Below are positions 58,141-64,000 of a stretch of DNA of 64,000 bases, one piece after another. This DNA comes from Microbacterium immunditiarum (GTDB taxonomy: Bacteria > Actinomycetota > Actinomycetes > Actinomycetales > Microbacteriaceae), in assembly GCF_013409785.1 (NCBI RefSeq), contig NZ_JACCBV010000001.1:3782001-3846000 (forward strand), read 5' to 3'. A model generated the notes under the pieces. The model was given only the letters and a program-made list of their open reading frames with translations, made no database searches and had not been told where the DNA came from. Both the position numbers and the translations under genes were made by a program. Every line of letters begins with the position of its first letter. The first letter of the stretch is position 1.

Positions 58141-59250
58141 GTGTCCAAGATCAGGGGTCAATCCCCCATCGATCCGAGCGACGCGAAGATCACAATCGGT
58201 GAACTCGCGAAGGACTGGCTGCTCGACCAGGAGGCGGTGCTGAAGCCGTCGTCGTTTCATCCGATCGAGTCCGTTTGGCGAAACCGAGTCCAGCCGCGAT
58301 GGGGACCGTTCACGTTGGGGCCGTCCGGTACAGCGACGTCCGAGGCTGGATAACCAAGCTGACTGAGGAGGTCGGCGCTGTGACCGTGATTCGGTCACAC
58401 GGCATCCTTTCCGCACCCTCTACGTCGCTGTCCGAGATCGAAGGATCGCCGAGAACGCTTTGCGAGGCATGCGGCTTCCGAGGAAGACACCCAAGCGCGG
58501 GGTCCACCTGACGCACTCCCAAGTCGAGCGGCTTGCCGCGACATCCAAGTATCCGGAGGTTGTCTACGTCCTTGCCTACACGGGGCTGCGCTGGGGTGAG
58601 ATGAGTGGCCTCCGTGTGTGCGCGACCTCAACACGACCCGTCGACGCGTATTCGTGCAGGAGAACGCGGTGATGGTGAATGGAGCCGTCCACCTCGGATC
58701 GCCGAAGTCCCATGCATCGCGGTCAGTCCCGTATCCCGCCTTCGTAGATCACGTCCTGCGTGCGTGCGTCGTCGGCAAGGCCCCTGATGCGTTCCTGTTC
58801 GGGAATGGCGGAGCCCCGCTGAAGCTGCCCAACTCAAAGGACGGATGGTTCGCGGCCGCGGTGCGGCGCGCCATGAAGGAGGATCCGGACTTCTTGCGCG
58901 TGACACCTCACGACCTGCGACACACCGCCGCGAGCCTCGCGATCAGTACTGAGGCGAACGTAAAGGCGGTGCAACGCATGCTGGGCCACGCCTCAGCGGC
59001 AATGACTCTCGACATCTACGCCGATCCGTTTGATAGCGATCTCGATGACGTCGCGGGCGCACTCGGACGGGCGCGCCAGGATGTCTATGTGCTGATGGAG
59101 GCGGGGGGCATCTCCGACCCGGGCGGCGATCACTTCCTCGCCGGAACAAACCACGAGTGTGTGGGCAGTCACGATAGGCGCGATCCCGGTAGCCGCGTGT
59201 GTAAGCCGCAGCGAAGCGGACCGCTGGGTGCGCGAGGCGCAGGCGACTGA
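58141..59250 (+). pseudogene. Tyrosine site-specific integrase, frameshifted
   Basis: Phage/ICE-type integrase spread over three frames. From 58141: K-I-T-I-G-E-L-A-K-D-W-L and S-S-F-H-P-I-E-S-V-W-R (core-binding domain), then V-H-V-G-A-V-R-Y-S-D-V after a lost G near 58302, R-G-M-R-L-P-R-K-T-P-K-R after a lost C near 58412, and a third break near 58620. Catalytic residues are kept: Arg in Y-T-G-L-R-W-G-E, H-D-L-R-H, G-H-A-S and the nucleophile in L-D-I-Y-A-D. The N-terminal arm-binding part is missing. The gene ends 320 bases from a tRNA-Ser 3' end. Confidence 0.88.
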
Positions 59251-59568
59251 TCACGACCAGGGTTCGTCTTCGTACCGAATCTGGGAACTGGCAATCGCCC
59301 CGGCGGGACCTATCAGTCATTGACCCGGCGAAGCCGTTGATCTGTCGTTCCTCGCGAGACCGACAAGAACGTCGCCGAGGGAATCGTTGATCGAGCGCAG
59401 GGCGTCCTCACACGCAGTCGGCATGAGGCGTGTGGACGGGAGCTGACGATCCTCGTCAGCGCCGCGTCCCGTACCCGTTTTTCGCGTTTCTTACGCACGC
59501 GCCCGGTCCCCGACATTTCCGAAGGCCCCGACTCCCGCGGAATCACGCGGGTATCGGGGCCCGGATTC
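59251..59568. other. Non-coding stretch between the integrase remnant and the tRNA-Ser 3' end
   Basis: About 320 bases. The only clear structure is the strong hairpin at 59524-59561, listed separately. Short frames exist, but none has family motifs. Confidence 0.4.
59524..59561. terminator. Strong hairpin next to the tRNA-Ser 3' end
   Basis: GGCCCCGA-CT-CCCGCG pairs with CGCGGG-TA-TCGGGGCC around a 6-base loop. On the minus strand it follows the tRNA-like 3' end by seven bases, as a natural tRNA terminator would. Confidence 0.75.
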
Positions 59569-59594
59569 TGGCGGTGACGGTGGGATTTGAACCC
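59569..59594 (-). repeat. tRNA-Ser 3' end, probable attachment-site core
   Basis: On the minus strand the 26 bases read GGG-TTCAAAT-CCCAC-CGTCACC-G-CCA: T-loop, 3' half of the T-stem, 3' acceptor strand, discriminator G and CCA, which fits serine tRNA. The 5' half of the T-stem no longer pairs (TC instead of GT), and no anticodon arm lies upstream. It is therefore a tRNA end and not a gene, the usual form of an integration crossover site. Confidence 0.75.
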
Positions 59595-59627
59595 GAAGAG
59601 GCTCGGTCGCTATCGCTGTCATCTCTC

Positions 59628-61008
59628 AGGACATCGGTGACGAATCTGTATCAGGACATCGGTGACAGTTCCGGCTTCGTTGGTGGTGACACTTCTCGGC
59701 TCTATCTGTGAGGGATGAGTCGTCACGTGTTGAGCCTGTTGATCCTCGCGTCCGTCTCGCGATCACCCAGTGGCCGCCTGACGCGCCGCGCGGGGCGGTG
59801 ACGACGTTCTGTGTCGAGCACGAGATCTCGCGGAAGACGTTCTACGCGATCCGCAAGCGGGCCCTGGAGGAAGGGCAGGCGGCGGCGCTGGAGCCGCGTT
59901 CGCGTCGCCCGACGCGCAGTTGCCGACGACTATTGCCGACGAGGTGAAGCGGCAGGCGATCGGGGTGCGGGCCGCGCTGGAGTCGTCCGGCCTGGATCAC
60001 GGGCCGATCAGCGTGCACGACAAGATGCGGGCTCTCGGGATGAGCCCGGTGCCGTCGATCGCGGCGTTGGCGCGGATCTTCCGGGAGGCCGGCGTTGCCC
60101 GGGCCGAGCCGCGGAAGAAGCCACGTGCCGCGTATCGGCGGTTGGTGTATCCGGCGCCGAACGCGTGCTGGCAGCTGGACGCGACCGAGTACGTCCTCGC
60201 TGGCGGCCGCAAGTGCGTGATCTTCCAGCTCATCGACGACCACTCCGCTACGCGGTCGCCTCCCATGCGGCGACCGGGAGACCGCGAGGGACGCGATCCG
60301 TGTGGTGCGCAAGGCGATCAAGGCGCACGGTGTCCCGCAGCGGCTGCTCTCCGACAACGGCGTGGCGCTGAACCCGACTCGTCGCGGTTACCTGGGGCAG
60401 CTGGTCGCCTACGTGACCCGGCTGGGCGTGGAGCCGATCACCGGGAAGCCGAACAAGCCGACCACGCAGGGCAAGAACGAGCGGTTCCATCTCCATCAGA
60501 CCCTGTTCCGCTGGCTGGACAAGCAGCCCATCGCCCGCAATCTGCGGGAGCTGCAGGCGCAGATCGACCGGTTCGACCACATCTACAACACCGAACGCGG
60601 ACATCAGGCGCTACCCGGCCGGATCACCCCGACGGCCGCGTGGGAGGCGACGCCGAAAGCCGACCCTCCCCGCCCCAGACCGGTGCCGCGGAAGCCGCAC
60701 GAACCGGCACCACCCTCGCCGTCGCCGAACGGCCGGGTACGCGACGGCATCCGGATCGTCACGGTCCACCCGAACGGCTCGATCAAAGCCCGCGGCGTCG
60801 TCTTCAACGTCAGCTACCCGCTCCGCGGGCAAGACGTGTTCGTGATCTTCGATCCCGCCGGCCTCATGGTATTCGAGACCGCGGCACCCTACTCATCGAG
60901 CACGCCTGGCCCCCGCCCGGCGTGAAGTACGTCGGCAACGGCAAGCCCCGTGGGCCCCGAGGAAGAGAACTGTCACCCAAGTCCTGAGACACGAACTGTC
61001 ACCGATGT
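59628..61008 (+). mobile_element. IS481-like insertion sequence
   Basis: Terminal inverted repeats ACATCGGTGACAGTTC at 59656-59671 and its complement at 60993-61008 enclose a transposase remnant. At the left end AGGACATCGGTGAC occurs twice as a direct repeat (59628-59641 and 59653-59666). At the right end GAACTGTCACC also occurs twice (60967 and 60993). Element size of about 1.35 kb fits the family. It inserted close to the tRNA-Ser end. Confidence 0.8.
59708..60925 (+). pseudogene. IS481-family DDE transposase, frameshifted
   Basis: About 400 codons split by three single-base losses. The N-terminal helix-turn-helix has F-C-V-E-H-E-I-S-R-K-T-F-Y; a lost C near 59913 leads to L-P-T-T-I-A-D-E-V-K. 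The integrase core has the first Asp in C-W-Q-L-D-A-T-E-Y. Lost C and G near 60252 and 60281 disturb the part after L-I-D-D-H-S. The second Asp is in L-L-S-D-N-G-V-A and the Glu in Q-G-K-N-E-R-F-H. All three catalytic residues are intact. If the frame breaks are real, the protein cannot be made. Confidence 0.87.
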
Positions 61009-61155
61009 GGATGACGTTCAGATCTTCTCAAATCCCCCTCATGTCCGGAGCCGGCAGCAACCGACACTGGAGGACGCCGGCGTGGGTGGTCACCGGCTCC
61101 GTTGCTCGGTCTCCTGCGAGCACAAGGGCGCGGCGAGCGGGCGGGCGTGGTCCGG

Positions 61156-61431
61156 TCAGGCGAGCATCATGAAGAGCTTCTCGAGCTCCTCCGTCGTGAG
61201 GCCGTCTCTGGCTTCTGCGGCGGCGGGGTCGGTGACGCAGTCTTTCATCGCCGTGGAGACGATAGCGAAGCCAGCGCGGTCGAGCGCTGACGAAACCGCT
61301 GAAAGCTGGGTGACCACGTCACGGCAGGATCTTCCCTCTTCCACCGCGGTGATCACCGCCTCCAGCTGGCCGCGCGCCCGACGGAGGCGGTTGACGATTC
61401 GGCGCTGCGCGTCGGCATCGGTTGTGCTCAT
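61156..61431 (-). CDS. CsoR/CstR-family repressor, persulfide-sensing type
   Basis: A 91-residue four-helix repressor of the DUF156 family: R-R-I-V-N-R-L-R-R-A-R-G-Q-L near residue 10, the first cysteine in G-R-S-C-R-D-V-V near 36, and the second in M-K-D-C-V-T near 65. The copper-sensing type has a histidine four residues before the second cysteine; here that residue is Ala. Two cysteines without the histidine are the mark of persulfide-sensing CstR proteins. Three matching palindromes lie near the divergent sulfur genes. It probably forms an operon with the membrane protein and thioredoxin genes. Confidence 0.85.
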   Translation of the reverse strand: MSTTDADAQRRIVNRLRRARGQLEAVITAVEEGRSCRDVVTQLSAVSSALDRAGFAIVSTAMKDCVTDPAAAEARDGLTTEELEKLFMMLA

Positions 61432-61468
61432 GTTCTCTCCTCTGATCAGCCTCGGACGGATACCGGGC

Positions 61469-61747
61469 TCACTCCACGCCTATGGGGGTGGGGGCCTCCG
61501 GATACCCGAAGGCCTCTTCAGGCACTGGCTCATTGCGGCGGCGCACAAGATCGGACGTGCACCGTCCGCTGATGGCAGTGACGGCAATCACCGTGGCGGC
61601 AAGACCGGCGGGAACGGCGATCCACCATTGGTCGGCAAAGCTGATCGCGAATGCGGCGACGACAAGCGCAACGACCCCGCGGAGGACCCGTTCCGCTCGC
61701 GTGCGGCTGGCCGAAGCGCAGGAATTCAGCGGATCCGCGCCTGTCAT
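61469..61747 (-). CDS. DUF2892-like small membrane protein
   Basis: A 92-residue protein with two adjacent membrane spans (about 24-40 and 43-60), and a cysteine just after the second (I-S-G-R-C-T-S-D-L). This is the layout of the DUF2892 membrane part found attached to YgaP-type rhodaneses. The C-terminus is proline-rich and cytoplasmic. The start overlaps the thioredoxin stop by four bases. Context: sulfur detoxification. Confidence 0.78.
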   Translation of the reverse strand: MTGADPLNSCASASRTRAERVLRGVVALVVAAFAISFADQWWIAVPAGLAATVIAVTAISGRCTSDLVRRRNEPVPEEAFGYPEAPTPIGVE

Positions 61748-62112
61748 CGACCGCCTCCCTGCTCGGCGATCTTCGTGCGGACGTCATCCATGTCCAAACC
61801 CTTCACCGCAGCGATGACCTGCTCGAGGGCGGGAGCGGGCAGCGCCCCGGGCTGGGAGAAGACGAGTATCCCCTCACGGAATGCCATGAGCGTCGGTATC
61901 GAGGTGATCTGGAATCCAGCAGCCAGTTCGCGTTCTGCCTCCGTGTCCACCTTCCCGAAGATCACGTCCTCGTTCTGCTGGGACGCCGTCTCGTACACCG
62001 GAGCGAAACCCCGACAAGGGCCGCACCATGCCGCCCAAAAGTCGATGAGGACGATGTCGTTGCCTGCGATAGTCGGCGCCAGCGTTTCTTTGGTGATGTC
62101 GATGGTGGCCAT
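61744..62112 (-). CDS. trxA: Thioredoxin
   Basis: A 122-residue thioredoxin with active site F-W-A-A-W-C-G-P-C-R near residue 32 and the cis-proline in I-T-S-I-P-T-L-M near 75. It reduces disulfides and, in sulfur modules, persulfides on rhodanese and dioxygenase. No ribosome site is visible; TATATGAT lies 7-14 bases upstream of ATG 62112, so the mRNA may be leaderless. The CstR-type operator at 62124-62139 covers this promoter. Confidence 0.92.
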   Translation of the reverse strand: MATIDITKETLAPTIAGNDIVLIDFWAAWCGPCRGFAPVYETASQQNEDVIFGKVDTEAERELAAGFQITSIPTLMAFREGILVFSQPGALPAPALEQVIAAVKGLDMDDVRTKIAEQGGGR

Positions 62113-62123
62113 GCTTACATCAT

Positions 62124-62139
62124 ATACCCCCGGGGGTTT
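62124..62139. promoter_or_regulatory. CstR-type operator 1 (ATACCCCCGGGGGTTT)
   Basis: Palindrome with A/T ends and a C5-G5 centre, 12 bases upstream of the thioredoxin start. CsoR/CstR repressors bind such A-T-A-C-C-C-C/G-G-G-G-T-A-T elements. One arm differs from the consensus (TTT for TAT). Confidence 0.75.
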
Positions 62140-62140
62140 C

Positions 62141-62497
62141 CTAGGGGTTATGATCCAGATTTCCCCACCATGGCTCGGCGGCGAGCCGCGAGTGAAACTC
62201 CGCGAGCGCGTCTACACCGCCGCTGGCGTAGGCGAGCCAGTCGCTGCCCGCATCGCGCGCATGCAGCCCAGACAGTCGCTCGCGCCACGTGGCTGACAGC
62301 TGCGCAACTGCAGCGGGCGTCGCGCCCTGCAACTTCAGCTCGCGCAGTGCGACCCATCGACCCTCGGCGTACTTCACACCGGGGACGGGCACGCCCGATT
62401 TGGTGAAGCTGCACACGGAGGCGCCGCCCGCTGCGCGCTCGATCACACTCACCGCATCGGCGGTCATCTCCTCCAGCACGGAGATCGCGTCGATCAT
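62141..62497 (-). CDS. Hypothetical protein of the sulfur module
   Basis: A 118-residue soluble protein I do not recognise. It begins with an amphipathic helix (I-D-A-I-S-V-L-E-E-M-T-A-D-A-V), has a single Cys in S-V-C-S-F-T-K-S-G, then V-P-V-P-G-V-K-Y-A-E-G-R-W-V-A-L and a helical C-terminus ending P-W-W-G-N-L. ATG 62497 (MIDAISV) is chosen because GAGAGAGCGGG precedes it. The gene is divergent from the small Cys-rich gene and shares with it the promoter region holding two CstR-type operators. Confidence 0.65.
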   Translation of the reverse strand: MIDAISVLEEMTADAVSVIERAAGGASVCSFTKSGVPVPGVKYAEGRWVALRELKLQGATPAAVAQLSATWRERLSGLHARDAGSDWLAYASGGVDALAEFHSRLAAEPWWGNLDHNP

Positions 62498-62582
62498 CGC
62501 TCGCCCGCTCTCTCGACTCGGCGAGTAACTTCCACATCCACGAGTTCCACCCTCCGCCGCCACTGCGCGTTTGACAATCGAT

Positions 62583-62598
62583 ATACCCCCTAGGGTAT
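62583..62598. promoter_or_regulatory. CstR-type operator 2 (ATACCCCCTAGGGTAT) with TTGACA box
   Basis: Near-perfect palindrome with the same A/T ends. It begins seven bases after a TTGACA -35 box (62571-62576), with TATCGT at 62596-62601 as possible -10, so a bound repressor would cover the rightward promoter. Confidence 0.8.
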
Positions 62599-62618
62599 CG
62601 TTTGGAGCCACCGAACGA

Positions 62619-62634
62619 ATACCCCCTGGCGTAT
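62619..62634. promoter_or_regulatory. CstR-type operator 3 (ATACCCCCTGGCGTAT)
   Basis: A third copy of the palindrome with two centre changes, 36 bases from copy 2 (start to start) and 32 bases before the start of the Cys-rich gene. The spacing, close to 3.5 helical turns, may let two repressor tetramers bind. Confidence 0.75.
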
Positions 62635-62665
62635 TTCACGCCTCAAGGGTCAACGAGGAGCACAC

Positions 62666-62851
62666 ATGTGTAGAGCTGTCACCTGCCGAACCTGCAAGAA
62701 GACCACGTGGGCTGGATGCGGCCAGCACGTCGCAATGGTGAAGAAGACGGTGCCGACGGCCCAGTGGTGCAACGGGAAGCACACGCAAGCGGAGATCGAT
62801 GAAGCTCGGGCTGAGCGCGGAGGCTTCTTCTCCCGCTTGTTCGGGCACTGA
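62666..62851 (+). CDS. Small cysteine-rich protein (61 aa)
   Basis: Sixty-one residues with five cysteines and three histidines: M-C-R-A-V-T-C-R-T-C-K-K-T-T-W-A-G-C-G-Q-H, then W-C-N-G-K-H. The C-x4-C-x2-C and C-x2-H patterns suggest zinc binding or a redox/persulfide carrier. The end G-F-F-S-R-L-F-G-H is typical of a short actinobacterial family without known role. ATG 62666 follows GAGGAG. It comes first under the CstR-controlled promoter and before the dioxygenase gene. Confidence 0.78.
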   Translation: MCRAVTCRTCKKTTWAGCGQHVAMVKKTVPTAQWCNGKHTQAEIDEARAERGGFFSRLFGH

Positions 62852-62932
62852 CACTCCCCCGGCTCCGGGGACTCCTGAACCACTGAACGTTTCCGCATTT
62901 CACGAACGTCGCATCCTAGGAAGGGATTGATC

Positions 62933-64000
62933 ATGCTGCTTGAGCGCATCTATGACGAAGACCTCGCGCAGGCGAGCTACTTCATCGGCTGCCAGGCGAA
63001 GGGGGAGGCTGTCGTCGTCGACCCTCGTCGTGACCTCGACGCGTACCTAGCTCTCGCGTCAAAGCACGGCATGAGGATCGTCGCCGTCACCGAGACGCAC
63101 ATCCATGCGGATTACCTCTCGGGCACTCGCGAGCTCGCCGCGAAGACCGGCGCACAGATGTACGTCTCCGATGAGGGTGGGCCCGATTGGACGTACTCCG
63201 CCCTCTTCGATGACGCCGTGCGCATGAAGCACGGCCAGAAGATCCCCCTCGGCAACATCGTGCTGGAGGCCGTGCACACGCCCGGGCACACGCCGGAGCA
63301 CATGTCGTTCCTCATCACCGACGGGGCACAGTCCAGCGAGCCCGGCTTCATGCTGACCGGCGACTTCGTGTTCGTCGGCGACGTCGGTCGCCCCGACCTG
63401 CTCGACGAAGCGGCGGGTTACACCGACACACGCTTCCAGGGGGCGAAAGATCTGTTCGCAAGTCTGCGAGACCGATTCCTCACCCTGCCCGATTATGTGC
63501 AGGTCCTCCCTGCCCACGGCTCAGGCTCAGCGTGCGGCAAGGCTCTCGGCGCCATCGCCGCGTCAACCGTCGGCTACGAGCGCAACTTCTCCTGGTGGGG
63601 CAACTACCTGAAAGAGAATGACGAACAGGGTTTCATCGATGAGCTGCTCAGCGGGCAACCGGATGCACACGCGTACTTCGGTCGGATGAAGCAGCAGAAC
63701 AAGGCCGGACCGGCAATCATCGGCGATGCACCCGAGCTTGTCGAGTACAGCCCGGACGACCTTGCGGAGGCGCTTCAGAAGGACAGCGTGATCTTCGTAG
63801 ACACTCGCCACAACAGCCAGGTGCACGAGGGGACGATCGCTCGTTCCCTCAACATTCCGGGAGTCGCGAAGGCAGCCAGCTATGGAGCATGGGTCATCGA
63901 CCCCGACAACGAGCCCAGGCCCCTCGTTCTCCTCGCGGAATCGCGAGCGATGGCGGAAGAGATCCGCGACCATCTCGTGCGCGTCGGCATCGACACCGCG
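62933..64000 (+). CDS. Persulfide dioxygenase-rhodanese fusion, C-terminus outside the window
   Basis: At least 356 codons from ATG 62933 (MLLERIYDED, behind AAGGGA), still open at the window end. Residues 1-240 are a metallo-beta-lactamase-fold ETHE1-like dioxygenase: T-H-I-H-A-D-Y-L-S-G for the metal ligands, H-T-P-G-H-T-P-E-H, G-D-F-V-F-V-G-D-V-G-R-P-D and L-P-A-H-G-S-G-S. From about 270 a rhodanese-like domain starts (V-I-F-V-D-T-R). Such enzymes oxidise glutathione-type or low-molecular persulfides to sulfite, with the rhodanese moving sulfur on. Under control of the CstR-type operators. Confidence 0.9.
   Translation, partial: MLLERIYDEDLAQASYFIGCQAKGEAVVVDPRRDLDAYLALASKHGMRIVAVTETHIHADYLSGTRELAAKTGAQMYVSDEGGPDWTYSALFDDAVRMKHGQKIPLGNIVLEAVHTPGHTPEHMSFLITDGAQSSEPGFMLTGDFVFVGDVGRPDLLDEAAGYTDTRFQGAKDLFASLRDRFLTLPDYVQVLPAHGSGSACGKALGAIAASTVGYERNFSWWGNYLKENDEQGFIDELLSGQPDAHAYFGRMKQQNKAGPAIIGDAPELVEYSPDDLAEALQKDSVIFVDTRHNSQVHEGTIARSLNIPGVAKAASYGAWVIDPDNEPRPLVLLAESRAMAEEIRDHLVRVGIDTA

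Noticed and set aside
59569..59640. A complete tRNA-Ser gene
   Set aside because: Only the 3' 26 bases fit; the 5' T-stem half does not pair and no anticodon, D-arm or 5' acceptor strand follows.
1..64000. CRISPR arrays, rRNA genes or riboswitches
   Set aside because: No regularly spaced repeats, rRNA-like sequence or known riboswitch core was seen on either strand.

Overview
The window is high-GC DNA with GTG starts, strong GGAGG-type ribosome sites and many 4-base gene overlaps. Gene content (DivIVA-like protein, large LuxR/LAL regulator, CsoR/CstR-family repressor, PPOX proteins, long LLM flavin-dependent monooxygenase clusters) fits an actinobacterium. The family is probably Microbacteriaceae (Microbacterium-like); this is inferred from sequence style, not from a marker gene.

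Layout. 0-14 kb is mostly housekeeping or stress-type genes: kynureninase, a nitric-oxide/oxygen set (truncated haemoglobin, DivIVA-like protein, flavohaemoglobin), an HtrA-like protease, a RidA protein, a V8-like protease, an SMP-30 lactonase with an M24 peptidase, a flavodoxin and a beta-CASP RNase-like protein. 14-27.4 kb is a first catabolic cluster: a flavin reductase fused to an IclR-type ligand domain, an ABC importer of the Fe3+/polyamine/phosphonate type (ATPase, double-length permease, lipoprotein), a thiamine-diphosphate enzyme, a serine hydrolase, two LLM monooxygenases, a VOC protein and an aldehyde dehydrogenase. 27.5-41 kb holds a VWA lipid-side or membrane-anchored protein, an HU-like protein, a PPOX protein, a LAL regulator, secreted proteins (including a tandem esterase whose first half has lost its catalytic residues), PlsC and PAP2.

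41-59.6 kb is an accessory region. It starts with a decayed IS256-type transposase and ends with a decayed tyrosine integrase and a 26-base tRNA-Ser 3' end. Between them 17 genes all point left: LLM monooxygenase, complete Liv-type ABC importer, NodB-type deacetylase/imidase, two alpha/beta hydrolases, an SDR, three IclR regulators, GABA transaminase, aldehyde dehydrogenase, class II aldolase and a flavin reductase. Read together they look like uptake, oxygenase attack, hydrolytic opening and deamination of an unidentified nitrogen-containing small molecule to a central-metabolism semialdehyde/acid.

59.6-61 kb is an IS481-like element with a frameshifted transposase. 61-64 kb is a sulfide/persulfide module: a CstR-like repressor, a DUF2892-like membrane protein, thioredoxin, two small proteins and a persulfide-dioxygenase/rhodanese fusion that runs off the end. 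It carries three palindromic operator copies. No CRISPR array, rRNA or complete tRNA was seen.
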